Origin: Branchiostoma floridae
Lineage: Eukaryota; Chordata; Leptocardii; Amphioxiformes; Branchiostomatidae
Direction: 5' to 3'
DNA length: 64,000 nt
NCBI RefSeq assembly: GCF_000003815.2
Contig: NC_049981.1
Span: 7,800,297 to 7,864,296 of the forward strand
Position 1 is the stretch's first letter, and every line of letters begins with the position of its first letter. The translations under genes were made by a program, and so were the position numbers. Positions 56,901 through 64,000 of the stretch are shown in pieces. Under the pieces are notes generated by a model, which was given only the letters and a program-made list of their open reading frames with translations, was not told the origin of the DNA and did no database searches.

Positions 56901-59900
56901 ACTCTCTGCTGACAATATTTGACTTTTGACCTTCCTGCATGCCTTCCACACAAAAAGGGAGGAGAGAAGCAAGAACTAGACTGATGTCACCTAAGCCTGT
57001 GTACTATAGACACGGGCCACGCTTGCCCCCCCTTCCTACCTCATTTCTATCTGTAGTTCTGAATGATTCAGGTACATTATTGCTGCAATATACACTGTGA
57101 TTGGACCTGTACAATAGCTTAGTGGGTATGTTTCAAAACAAATCTACATGTATCACTACAACTGGATCACTCTTCTTCAGTGTCACTGGAAGAATTAGTG
57201 GTCATTATAATAAGAGCGATGGATATCGCTCAAACATCAGGAAGTAATTTCTGAATCTTATCCAATTGTAGAGATTGATTTTGTATTCAAATATGCATTG
57301 TCTATATTAGCGTTACAGTTCCGGTGCAATTAATAGCTATGTGGGTATTCTATACACTGTGGGTCCGAAATGTTGCAGATTTTGTTTGTAATTTGTAACT
57401 ACATGTAGATAGAGCATTAGGATTAGAAATCAGCAGTGTCCTTCTAGAATTTTCTGACACAAAACTCATTAAATCATTACACCAAAAAATGGTTCATTTG
57501 TATTTACATATGCTTACATTTGGTGTTTTATGATCATGGTGTTTGCCACTTACAATTGATGCAGGTATAGAAGTGACTAGATCTATAGAAGAATTTAGTA
57601 TTAGGAATATGCCCCTTCTAGTAATTGTGTGTTTAATAGTCTAATGCCACATCAAGCTTTTTTCTCACATGAATGCATCATTTTTTAGCACTGACAGAGC
57701 CCAAGCCTCCTCCTGCACAGCAGGCCATCACACCGGCACCCGCACCCGAGGAGGTGCCAAAAATCAGCCCTCCTCCTGACCAGAGCACTGCACAAGGAAA
57801 AGACGAGAAACCCGTCTCAAAGAATGATCCTGCCAAAGACAAGAAACAAACTGCACCGCCTAGCACAGCACCAACACCACCGCTGACAGAGAAGCCCCCT
57901 ACACCCCCCACCCCCTCACCTGCACCCATCCCCCCACAAGAACCCCCTCCCCCTATCACTTCGCCAATCATCCACAATCAGCCTACCCCTGAACCTAATG
58001 GAATATTCCCTGGAAAACCATCCTTACCTGAAAACTCTACAGAAACAAAAACTTCAAAAGAGAATGGCAAAAAACCTTCTCAACGCAAAACATCCCCCCC
58101 TTCACGTGAGAACACGATCGACAAAGATCCCCCCGCACAAAAACGCCCCACAAAATCTGCAGTCTCGCGGAAAAGCGTCCACATTGTTGAAAAGAGAGAA
58201 TCTAGTACATCTGTAGTGAAGAAACTGCCACCCAAGTCTGCTCCTCCAAAACGAAGCACAACTGAGGCCAATTTGAGAAGAGTTTCAAGTCAAATGACAA
58301 AAACCCAGCCATCAAAATCCACAGTTGATCTAAGAAAAAATTCTCCACCTCTGAATGAGTCCCCACCCCTGCCTGGGGAAGTGCTACCTTCACCCACCCA
58401 AACCCCTTCACAAACCCCCACCTCCATCCCCCACATTCCCTCAGCAAATAGCCTCACTTCGGAATCCATAATTTCACATTCAGGTATTTCACAATTCATA
58501 GATGTATGATTTGATATCTTTGAATTTTATCTATCAATTTAAGATGGTCGTTTGGAATTGGAGTCTGAATGCTATTTTAGAAAGACTCAATTTCCTCATT
58601 CTTTCAAATTCATGTTAAATATCCAATTCAATCAAATCTTCCTGGTGGTTATATTGTTTAGCTCTTTAGACTTTGATGTATTTTTATATTTCCATCCTCT
58701 CTTTTCTGTGTCTTACAGCTTTTCTGTCAATTTTGAAGTTGTTAATTTGGTGATTCATATGTCATAACATTTGACCAACTTACTACTGCCATAGGAATAG
58801 TGTTTTAAAACCTGTATTATTGAAGTTTAGCATTTTTAGTAATTTCCTGATTTTCACCCATTTTATTGCTTTGAAGTTCTGGTTATCATATACTTTCATG
58901 TAGACTCCAAGCAGACCCTACGGTGCCTTAGAGACAAAGCTGGCAAAGGAGTATAGCCAACTCCGACATTACTATGATAGTAATATTTTTCCTCATCTAC
59001 TCTGATCATTAGGCTCAGATCTAGAAGCCAGCATGACCTCTAACAACAGTCTGGCCTCACTCGCGTCAAAGAAAGGTAAGGATGACAAATTAAAGAAGTC
59101 CAATTTTTATCATATCACTCACACACATATAATGTTAAGAATATCAGTGCATTCAGTGGGTGCAAAAGGGGCTGAGTGTTGGAGAGCATCTTTAGTAAGA
59201 ATTGGACTAGAGTTTGTGGGTGAATGGGGGGGGGGTTAATGTTGAGAAAAAATTTCACAGATTTTCATTTTTAAAATCACGTGAAAGCTGACAGCAAATT
59301 GAAAGTCATCATGTACTATATTATGTGGTCATTTCAGACAATTTTCCCTTTTCTGTAGTTTTCTTGTCAGACAGTTACAGACTAACTTACAGTATGTAAT
59401 AATGAGTTTCTTTTGTCTTACTTTGAGAGTTTTGTCGTGCTAACAAGACTGTCTGATCTCTTAAAAATACTCAAGACTGTATGAATATCTAAAACTCTAA
59501 CAATGTGCTGTCTGCCATTCAGTCACTTTTATTTATTTCTAACTGCTCTCAAGTAATACCTTTTCCTCATTCCTTTTGTTGTTGGCCTGTAATCATCAAA
59601 TGCATGAAATTGGTATCATATTGGTATACTGTCAATGTGTCAGTTTATATTAGAAATCATTAACTTAACAGTTTTTCAACAGGAAGATTGCTACTCTATG
59701 GTATCCTGCTAAAATTTGTGGTCATGTTAGATAGTTTTTTTCACTATCCATTTGGCTTAAGTTATTTTCTCCTTAGTTTGGGCTCAAGATTTTCTTTCTA
59801 TTTTGATTGCTAAATATATAGTATGTAAACGTTTTTATTACCTGAAAATCCTGTTCATTGTAGCTTAATTGGTGACACATCTAAAGGAATAGTCAAACAT

Positions 59901-62900
59901 TTTGTTCAATCCCTCCATAAGGGATTACATGTTCCATTTGAAGCTAACATGGCACTGCCCAACTCTGGTCAGGTGAGGCCTCGTCTCCAGATGTTTCTGA
60001 TAATGAACGAGCTTCCTCAGCCTTAGGGATGAGCATGTCGGGGGGTGGGTCCCCAACAACCCCACCCAGTGGAAGGCTGGCCAGGATGGGAAAGGCTGTT
60101 GCAATGGCGGAAAAAGCAAGGTCTGGTTACGGAAAACGACAGACATTTTCCCCTGAAAGACCAAACACATCAGTAGGCACAAGTCGACACATCGGCGCTG
60201 CAGGCAGGGCAGTAGTCTTTGCGGAGGGGACAAAATTGAGAGATGGAAAGATAAGTCCCAAAAGTCCCTCGCCACAAGGTGGTAGGAAGATCAGCATGGC
60301 TACTGCCCGGAAGGCCGCCATGTTTGGTCAAAGGCCGTCCTCAAGGAATGGGATGAGTGAATCTGAAACAGAGGCGTCGGACCAAGCACTCCCAAGTATC
60401 AACACCGGGAGAAGGGTGATGGCTTTTGTTGGATCAGCAAAACAGAGGCGGCAGGACAGAAGCCCCAGTCCAGGAGAAAGAAGCCAGAGTCCAAAGACAA
60501 GGGGTATCCAGTCAGCTGGAAGGGCGATGATGCTAGCCGGTAAGGGAAGACCTGGATCAGCACAAGAGAAAGAGGCAGTCACAGAATCAGCTCCAGGGCA
60601 GAGAAGCCCAAGTCCAAAATCTAAGGGTATACAGTCAGCTAGAAGGGCGATGATCGGGAGAAGGGTGATGGCTTTTGTTGGATCAGCAAAACAGAGGCGG
60701 CAGGACAGAAGCCCCAGTCCAGGAGAAAGAAGCCAGAGTCCAAAGACAAGGGGTATCCAGTCAGCTGGAAGGGCGATGATGCTAGCCGGTAAGGGAAGAC
60801 CTGGATCAGCACAAGAGAAAGAGGCAGTCACAGAATCAGCTCCAGGGCAGAGAAGCCCAAGTCCAAAATCTAAGGGTATACAGTCAGCTAGAAGGGCGAT
60901 GATATTAGCTAGCAAGGGAAGACCAGAATCAGCACAAGAGAAAGAGGCAGTCACAGAATCAGCTCCAAGGCAGAGAAGCCCAAGTCCAAAATCTAAGGGT
61001 ATACAGTCAGCTAGAAGGGCAATGATGTTAGCTGGCAAGGGAAGACCTGGATCAGCACAAGAGAAAGAGGCAGTTTCAGAGATAAGTTCAGCAGAAGAAG
61101 AACTGACTAATAAACAAAAAATTAAGCTAGCTCAGAAAGCAATGGCATTTTCTCCTAAATCTGGCAAAACTGAACAGAAAGAAGCTAAAGAAACACCCCG
61201 TCCGCGGTCTCCTTGGCTGAATAAAGTTCAAGGTAGCAAAACAGAAGGAAAGGTTGCAGCAGCATTCTCTAAAAGACCAGGTAAAGCAGAAAAAGAAGTA
61301 GAAGATTCAGCTGAGATGTCTCAAGATACAGATAAGGAAAATAGTGGGAAGAAAAGTCCTGTTGGGTCAATAAAAAAGATGTCACTGATGGGGAAAATGA
61401 AAATGGTCCAGAAAGAAAACAATGAACCTGAAATCAAGCAAACTGATGAAAAGAAATGGGCTCTAAAACAGGGCCTTCTTTCTTCTGCTAAACAAAAGTC
61501 ATTCATGGACAAAATAAAAAGTGCTGCCAAGGAGATGGAGAAAGAATCTGAATCACCTGAAATCAAGCAAAGTGATGAAAAGAAACAGGCTCTGAAACAG
61601 GGCCTTCTTTCTTCTGCTAAACAGAAGTCATTCATGGACAAACTAAAAAGTGCTGCCAAGGAGATGGAGAACGAATCTGAATCACCAGAAAAAGATGAAA
61701 AGGAGGATGTTGCAGCTGAAAAGGAGGAAGAAAACAAAGGGAAAACTGGTCTTGCTTCATCTATGAAAAAGATGTCCTTGATGGGAAGATTGAAAACAGG
61801 GGAAAAAGAGCAGCAAGTTGCCAAGCCATCAGACAAAAAGGAAGCAGACTCTGACAAGGAAAACAAAGGAAAAACTACCCTCTCTTCATCCACAAAGAAG
61901 ATGTCGTTTATGGCAAAAATGAAGGGAGGCGGAGCAAAAGAGCAACTACAGGAATCTGAGCCTGCTGACAAAGAGGAGAAAAACACTACCGAAGAAGGAG
62001 GGGAAGAGAAAAAAAATCTTACAACAGCGGCTAAGAAACTGTCCCTGATGAAGAAGTTGAAGGGTGGAGAAAAGGAAAGTGAAGACTCAGAGCAACCAGG
62101 TACCTCCTGAGCACCTGAACTGTGATCAGCACCTAACACCGACTTTTTCTTTGCACTAACTTGTTGCAATTCCTTCACCTCAATGGCTTTTTTTCTTTCA
62201 AGAGCCATAGGTGGATTTTCTGAGTAAAGATTACGATTTTTGCCACGTCACGTTTTGTGTGTATGGTTTTGCTAAAAGCACTCAGGCACACGATCCTGTG
62301 AATTAGTAGGCCAGTTTGGACCTGTCCTCAGTTGTAGCCATGTTAATTAGATCATATGGGTGACATCCTCTGGGAAGCCACAAAAACAAAGTTAACTTCA
62401 TTATACATCATTAGAGGTAAGGAAGGTTGAACAAACACAAAGACTGTGGTATCCCAAACAAAAGATTTTTCATTTTTTTATGTTATATCTTCTTCTTTGA
62501 CTTTGAAGTTGACTTTGATATTCTACAACATTAGTATCCATATCCTAATATCTAAAGCATGTTTTTGCTTATTTTGCAGCTGCTTTGTACGATTTACACA
62601 CTTACTTTATCTTGAAAATGGTTTGAATTGCATAAGGATGACATCCTCGGGGAACCTCAAAACTGAATGGAAACAAAAAAAGTTGCCTTCAATAGGAAAT
62701 ATTAAAAGTTCCCAGAACTAATCCATGTAATCAAATCAACATGGCTTATGATGAAATAGCAATCTATAAAGCACCCTCCAACTCCAGAGAAGATAGCTTA
62801 TCCCTTCAGCACTGGATCTGGTATAAGCTTGTTCAATGGCACAGTGTTTTGCACACATTGGTGTTGTCCCTAGTGCTGAATTAAGGACTATTGTGCAAAT

Positions 62901-64000
62901 TGATGTGTACATGTGAAATAGAAAATTTACATAGCACATGAAGGTTTTTATTATGTTTTGATTAGCTTTTGCACACTGTGTAAGCTTTTACATATTGATA
63001 ATATAGAATGCAATTGTTAAATTGTTACTTTTAAAGCAAATTGCATAACGTTACATCTGAGGGGAAGGATTGAGAGCAAACTTTGCTGCAGAAATTTCCT
63101 GAATGTTTCATATTGTGTCTAATATGAAGTATTCTCTTATGGACCTCAAAAATAGTCTATGTAGAGCAACAATTTTCATCATTAATACTTTCAATTTGCA
63201 ATTTTCAGTAAACACAGCCAAATGACCTCTCCAACTTACTATTTTCCTCTCATGGTTCCATCCTTTTGTGTTGTGTTTTGACTCACGTCTTTCTTAATTC
63301 TTACTAACACTAGGAGACAGAAGGCCTTCTCTCCCAAGACTGTCTTCTTCCAGAAGTCTAATAAGCATGTGGGATTTCCCCTGTACGTAACTGTGTGGCC
63401 AATATTGTCTGGCATGCAGTGGCTAACCCTCAAAAGATTATATCAGGAAAAATTTGTCATGATTTGCTAATGATTCTTTTATTCAATGAAAAAATTAATC
63501 AATCAATCAATCAATCAACAAATTATTTGTTTATTGATCAATTAAACAATCATCTGTAGGCATCAAATGCTGATGCATCTTCGTTAAAGACATCTCTATC
63601 CAGAATTTTCTCATTATGACACAGGACCTCCAATTAGCTCTATTGAGGTGTGTGGTGTTTTGGTCCTCCAATCTTGCTTATTGAAGGGTTTCAAGTTTTC
63701 AGATGCAGATGTGCATCTTGTGATTTTGCAATAATCCTATTGCAGTTTGTTGCAATTTCATTTTCATTCTAGAATTTGTTGTATATGATACTGATGAAAG
63801 AAAATTGATATTAATTTTTGCTGATTCAGAAACACAAAAAGCAGTGAGCTGCAAGTCTACAAATCAGATTCTGTTCTGTAAGTGCCCTGTTAATTCTTTT
63901 CAGTAAAGTACGTATTACATATCTATGAATGAAATGTAAAATTTCTCTACCATTTCAGTTGCGACAGCTGAAAATTCAAGCCAAAATGACAGTCCAGAGG
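44789..64000 (+). CDS. EF-hand protein with a very long repetitive disordered tail, multi-exon
   Basis: Exons joined by phase: 44789-44957, 49832-49965, 51434-51645, 52325-52422, 53051-53195, 53898-53915, 54836-55058, 55933-55986, 56578-56601, 56767-56838, 57057-57071, 57689-58483, 59013-59075, 59973-62098 or to the stop at 62110, and perhaps 63830-63877 and 63959 onward. The first five encode helical EF-hand-like units. The last loop, DDECNGQISWPE, keeps good calcium ligands at positions 1, 3, 5, 6, 8 and 12; the others are degenerate. Arrangement and spacing remind me of C1orf87 (CREF), from memory only. From 54836 on the protein is Ser/Pro/Lys-rich, disordered and built of phase 1-1 exons. 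Whether both halves are one gene rests on phase agreement, not transcripts. Confidence 0.55.
45013..45223. mobile_element. CG-rich MITE, copy 2
   Basis: Same order as 30240-30428: TAAATGCAGAAACTTTTGCGG, TTCATCGCAAACTTAAAACC, CAGTGCATAGTGCTACC, CCGCGAACTTAAATGCATTT. Confidence 0.75.
45224..46385. other. Intronic sequence with dispersed-repeat fragments
   Basis: GACATCCTCTGGGAA and CTTCTTCTTTGACTTTGGGA here recur at 62360-62670. CAGGTCCAGGTTCATGTG near 46117 resembles the outer element at 21750. No exon was found. Confidence 0.45.
46386..49391 (+). CDS. CR1 LINE endonuclease-reverse transcriptase, uninterrupted
   Basis: 1001 residues without stop or frameshift. It has an apurinic-type endonuclease at residues 118-335 (LLSNVRSLRHKTDE, ISETWLNEDIPD, ILGDTNKYK near 268, GSSDHQSILW near 319). 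Reverse transcriptase spans 590-830: YRQISLLSCVSKVFE, AVFVDFSRAFDTIDHG near 673, SGVPQGGLLSPLLF near 731 and KYADDLTNSE near 762. A C-terminal thumb follows with LIFIRPLLEYASPVWGG. Unusual points are GDTN where GDFN is typical, and YRQIS for YRPIS. The true start may be a downstream Met such as the MMATF pair. The intact frame suggests a recent insertion that may still be active. Confidence 0.9.
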   Translation: MVWCVRVEELFDLLVTHPVMMATFYTSSFLRACRAACQPLLPHEKLSLKENGLLRRSSRPRGCKGGKNRIRQIRTIVGNRPASISPSFVCKSLAGTHNKPALQPIKLIKSTEPKVGLPGFLLSNVRSLRHKTDELYTVCQANNASIVAISETWLNEDIPDSIVSLPGYTVHRRDRESRGGGGVALYTRSGLQSKRLVEIEEEGFEALWLWIRPARLPRGLNCLIAGAVYNPPRSSATSRSDNDFTDYLGRCLEHIECKYSQPGIIILGDTNKYKYQPLCSRYGLKQVITMATRGDSRLDSIITNLHGMYPPPVHLPPIGSSDHQSILWSSGTWPTKPLRYITRRQCTPEGMRLLGLLLNTTDFSPVYNAPDPDSKATILTTMLGTILDKAVPMRRVKVTNNDKPWITVTIKELIAARQQAFRAADTESYSKLRNTVAKLVKSAKRRFYNNEVHQLMNSNSGQWFKSIKALIGMGGMRGDADNADPATLHRECGALADHFASVWRQVTRIVPTGQSVEHLLSQNGLSPFSIGQIKLKLRQLNGKKAAGPDNIPPWLLKEFHEELAPIICDLFNSCVRHGSFPRPWKVALVRAVPKKARPSFPAEYRQISLLSCVSKVFEGLLRDALLQDTVRNLAPSQHGFMAKRSTVTALIHILQSWHEALNANPKMDIHAVFVDFSRAFDTIDHGRLLSSLADMGIRQSLWTLISSYLEGRSQIVKWESCFSKPHDVLSGVPQGGLLSPLLFVICINSLDVCLPQSVLPVKYADDLTNSELLMGSLPGQSQKAVDAVVEWGGGFSLSVNAKKTKDMVISARKKENVPNPPHLTIAGLQIQRVTSFKLLGIVISSDLTWDAHVQYMLSKARPRMYYLTVAKKAGLATDVLTRIYLIFIRPLLEYASPVWGGLPNHLSHSLEGIQKRCCKIIGIPVESLPSLSMRRDQATLRSIQNILKDDGSPLHEFISTTQSNYSLRRPKQPTPSFSRTNRHAQSFMPRALKLYSKSCTV
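46386..49582 (+). mobile_element. Near full-length CR1-type LINE with an intact ORF
   Basis: Sense-strand insertion in the first visible intron of the EF-hand gene. It comprises the 1001-codon ORF2-like frame, a 3' untranslated region and the tail AAAACTGAACTGAACTGAAC (AACTG repeats) ending near 49582. The 5' limit is uncertain and an ORF1 was not found. Confidence 0.85.
49583..49831. other. Intron between LINE and exon 2
   Basis: Nothing further supported. Confidence 0.5.
49832..49965 (+). CDS. EF-hand gene exon 2
   Basis: Acceptor CCATTTTCTTCAG, TVFQENGIKISSRLLSLLLH and FENQFGVDYENMWKLMYD, donor GTCAGAG. Enters in phase 2 (completing the Leu of KDFL) and leaves in phase 1. Confidence 0.65.
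49981..50060 (+). repeat. 22-bp tandem repeat
   Basis: About four units of AGTAGCATTTAAGTACTATTTC just after the donor of exon 2. Confidence 0.9.
50147..50360. mobile_element. Foldback MITE, TAACGCTAG family, degenerate copy 3
   Basis: TAATGCTACTTTGCCTTAAG at the left is loosely mirrored by ATAAAGGTGATCTAGTGTTA. The internal GGACAGCGGTTTCAAACTG and TTTGAAACCTGACTGTTAG pair with each other. Confidence 0.6.
50519..50840 (+). repeat. 48-bp tandem repeat with a CCAAT box in every unit
   Basis: Seven units of about 48 bp: AATGTCTTGCTACCAATGAT, TGGCTAGCATACCCTGTCCT, TGGTGCTG. The core TGATTGGCT is AGCCAATCA on the other strand, a perfect CCAAT-box context. Frames of 139 and 106 codons through it arise because 48 is a multiple of three. 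Related single copies lie at 54060-54310 and 55440-55580. Confidence 0.9.
51434..51645 (+). CDS. EF-hand gene exon 3
   Basis: Acceptor TTTTGTCTCAAG, RDSVMAKNASNENSTADKL, LKLVERIKTQFAKSGDEFDL, EEFRDELKVRDRGHTTTL, donor GTATATTG. Phase 1 in, phase 0 out. FAKSGDEFDLEEF is a weak EF-like loop. Confidence 0.65.
51775..51990 (+). mobile_element. tRNA-derived SINE, older copy
   Basis: GTGGTTAGAGTTGTTGACTCG stands in the A-box region and CAGTTACTAAATCCC in the degenerate B box. Then come GTGCCCTTGGGAAAGGCACTT, GAGTATCTAGCTTTGGTCA and TTAAATGGAGGTCCCATGCTT. The GGGAAAGGCA and AGTATCTAGCT blocks are shared with the SINE at 28643-29151. Confidence 0.7.
52325..52422 (+). CDS. EF-hand gene exon 4
   Basis: Acceptor TTTGCTAACTACAG, MKKAVAEMQVPIYGNVMNAL, then MKRCDDECNGQI. 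Donor GTAGGG. Phase 0 in, phase 2 out; the EF loop continues in exon 5. Confidence 0.65.
52520..52550. repeat. GT microsatellite
   Basis: TGTGTGTGTG run. Confidence 0.9.
52654..52865. mobile_element. CG-rich MITE, copy 3, opposite orientation
   Basis: TACTGTAAATGCATTTAAGTT to GTTTCTGTTTTTACAGTGTA, the reverse complement order of copies 1 and 2. Here both ends show ACTGTAAA, the likely true terminus. Confidence 0.75.
53051..53195 (+). CDS. EF-hand gene exon 5
   Basis: Acceptor TCCATTAACAG, SWPEFLRFLTAARDSLARG, then GSKLWNTGTSSTRTSTGEEQ. Donor GTTTGTTA. Phase 2 in, phase 0 out. Completes the EF loop begun in exon 4, then becomes Ser/Thr-rich. Confidence 0.65.
53180..53510 (+). repeat. Tandem duplication covering the exon 5 donor site
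   Basis: GAACAAAAGGTTTGTTATCAA at the exon end is followed by ATAACAAAAGGTTTGTAATCA about 49 bp later, again about 47 bp after that, and once more near 53470. Each carries AAAAG followed by GTTTGT. Confidence 0.75.
53898..53915 (+). CDS. EF-hand gene microexon, 18 nt, basic
   Basis: Acceptor CGACTTATTTTACAG, then six codons RRKKRK, donor GTGACT. Phase 0 on both sides, so it fits exon 5 and the exon at 54836. It could be a nuclear-localisation-type insert. Confirmation needs transcripts. Confidence 0.4.
54060..54310 (+). repeat. Dispersed copies of the CCAAT-containing word
   Basis: TGATTGGCTAGCATAGCCTGT and TGATTGGCT variants recur about every 40 bp; further copies at 55440-55580. Confidence 0.7.
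54836..55058 (+). CDS. EF-hand gene tail exon, Ser/Pro-rich
   Basis: Acceptor TCTCTCATTTTACAG, KMSTVSSGPRLIEGTPYSES, then PRPSTPQSLGLKRNSMPAPK and VSPRKARSMASETL. Donor GTATTTC. Phase 0 in, phase 1 out. Many SP/TP sites suit phosphorylation. Confidence 0.6.
55933..55986 (+). CDS. EF-hand gene tail exon, 54 nt
   Basis: Acceptor TAATTGTGTTGTAG, SPIAEETHRAKSPDSLS, donor GTAAGAAG. Phase 1 on both sides. Confidence 0.55.
56578..56601 (+). CDS. EF-hand gene microexon, 24 nt, basic
   Basis: Acceptor TAACTTCTGACAG, residues GRRKKGKR, donor GTAAATTA. Phase 1 on both sides. Composition resembles the 18-nt microexon. Confidence 0.4.
56767..56838 (+). CDS. EF-hand gene possible exon, 72 nt
   Basis: ACTCTAGCAG acceptor with a weak pyrimidine tract, ARNQTTDMSFAPAQISNITM, donor GTTAACTT. 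Phase 1 on both sides. Less certain than its neighbours. Confidence 0.3.
57057..57071 (+). CDS. EF-hand gene microexon, 15 nt
   Basis: Strong pyrimidine-rich acceptor CCTCATTTCTATCTGTAG, residues VLNDS, donor GTACATTA. Phase 1 on both sides. Confidence 0.35.
57689..58483 (+). CDS. EF-hand gene proline-rich exon
   Basis: Acceptor ATCATTTTTTAG, about 265 residues, donor GTATTTCA; phase 1 on both sides. Very rich in Pro, Ser, Lys and Thr: LTEPKPPPAQQAITPAPAPE, PPTPPTPSPAPIPPQEPPPP, SRKSVHIVEKRESSTSVVKK, KSTVDLRKNSPPL. It has PxxP motifs suited to SH3 or WW partners and no folded domain. Confidence 0.65.
59013..59075 (+). CDS. EF-hand gene tail exon, 63 nt
   Basis: Acceptor ACTCTGATCATTAG, SDLEASMTSNNSLASLASKK, donor GTAAGGAT. 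Phase 1 on both sides. Confidence 0.6.
59973..62110 (+). CDS. EF-hand gene large repetitive tail exon
   Basis: Acceptor CAACTCTGGTCAG in phase 1, about 711 codons to TGA at 62108-62110. A donor-like CCAG/GTACCT at 62098 (phase 1) offers an alternative. Two repeated motif families fill it. The N-terminal half has GRAMMLAGKGRP-like motifs (also GRRVMAFVGSAK, ARKAAMFGQRPS, GRAVVFAEGTK) between RSPSPK linkers. The C-terminal half has six KKMSLMGKMK-like motifs (KSFMDKIKSAAKEME, KKMSFMAKMKGG, KKLSLMKKLKGG) between acidic stretches. The product is Lys/Ser/Glu-rich and disordered. The pattern suits a cytoskeletal or calmodulin-type short-motif scaffold, but that is a guess. Confidence 0.75.
60406..60903 (+). 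repeat. In-frame tandem duplication, 249 bp
   Basis: CGGGAGAAGGGTGATGGCTTT at 60406 repeats at 60655, an offset of 249 bp (83 codons), apparently without differences. Shorter copies of its second half follow to 61075. Confidence 0.9.
62111..63313. other. 3' region or intron, dispersed repeat fragments
   Basis: GACATCCTCTGGGAAG near 62365, CTTCTTCTTTGACTTTGAAG near 62485 and GATGACATCCTCGGGGAACC near 62638 match pieces at 45224-45530. No exon was found. Confidence 0.5.
63314..63382 (+). CDS. Possible alternative exon
   Basis: Acceptor CTTACTAACACTAG, RRPSLPRLSSSRSLISM, then either a donor GTACGTAA (phase 1) or a stop at TGTACGTAA. Splicing it to the exon at 63830 would create a stop (T plus AA), so the two would be mutually exclusive or this is a terminal exon. 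Confidence 0.25.
63494..63520. repeat. AATC microsatellite
   Basis: TCAATCAATCAATCAATCAA. Confidence 0.9.
63830..63877 (+). CDS. Possible further tail exon, 48 nt
   Basis: Acceptor TTTTGCTGATTCAG, TQKAVSCKSTNQILF, donor GTAAGTGC. Phase 1 on both sides; fits the donor at 62098. Confidence 0.4.
63959..64000 (+). CDS. Possible further tail exon, runs off the window
   Basis: Acceptor TCTCTACCATTTCAG, then ATAENSSQNDSPE in phase 1, open to the last base. Confidence 0.4.
   Translation, partial: MRQLKIQAKMTVQR

Noticed and set aside
60328-62208. 236- and 295-codon minus-strand frames
   Set aside because: Antisense to the repetitive tail exon; they inherit its low complexity, whereas the plus strand has matching splice phase.

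Overview
The window is 64 kb of draft eukaryotic (metazoan) genome assembly. It has spliced genes with GT-AG introns, CR1-type LINEs, a tRNA-derived SINE, several foldback DNA elements, satellites and minisatellites, and six runs of N. The gene and repeat content fits an invertebrate deuterostome, and a lancelet (Branchiostoma) is my best guess; that is inference, not proof.

Layout. 1-6380: satellite of about 215-bp units, split by a 5'-truncated CR1 LINE (3256-5399, minus) and a 720-bp foldback DNA element (5623-6342). 6.4-15.2 kb: no convincing gene; tandem and dispersed repeats, including a 414-bp/132-bp two-level array and duplicated blocks. 16.4-18.4 kb: two 525-bp copies of one MITE. 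20.6-22.1 kb: an element with poly-G/poly-C inverted ends nested in another. 22185-23495 (minus): intronless leucine-rich-repeat membrane protein. 24.3-26.3 kb: CR1 tail, MITE, and a foldback carrying hammerhead-like half motifs. 26.7-30.7 kb (minus): last two exons of an unrecognised gene, whose intron holds a decayed CR1 LINE (plus) interrupted by a SINE. 31.2-33.7 kb: a 160-bp degenerate array, two promoter-like modules, a long CTTT run and a 78-bp minisatellite.

33.8-42.5 kb (minus): five consecutive exons, phase-consistent throughout, of an SLC9B (NHA-type Na+/H+ antiporter) gene. One intron holds a 40/41-bp minisatellite whose unit copies the gene's own 3' splice site. Inside that minisatellite sits a tyrosine-recombinase (DIRS/PAT/Ngaro-type) retroelement with split direct repeats and no target duplication. 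44.8-64 kb (plus): a large gene whose exons join in frame. It has an N-terminal EF-hand region, perhaps related to C1orf87/CREF, and a very long disordered tail built from mostly phase 1-1 exons, microexons and repeated short motifs; it runs off the window. Its first visible intron holds an uninterrupted 1001-residue CR1 ORF (46386-49391).

The SLC9B and EF-hand genes are divergently oriented. The C-terminal SLC9B exons are missing, and a 100-N gap (33251-33350) lies where they would be expected. Exon calls are by eye from splice signals and reading phase; no transcript was available.
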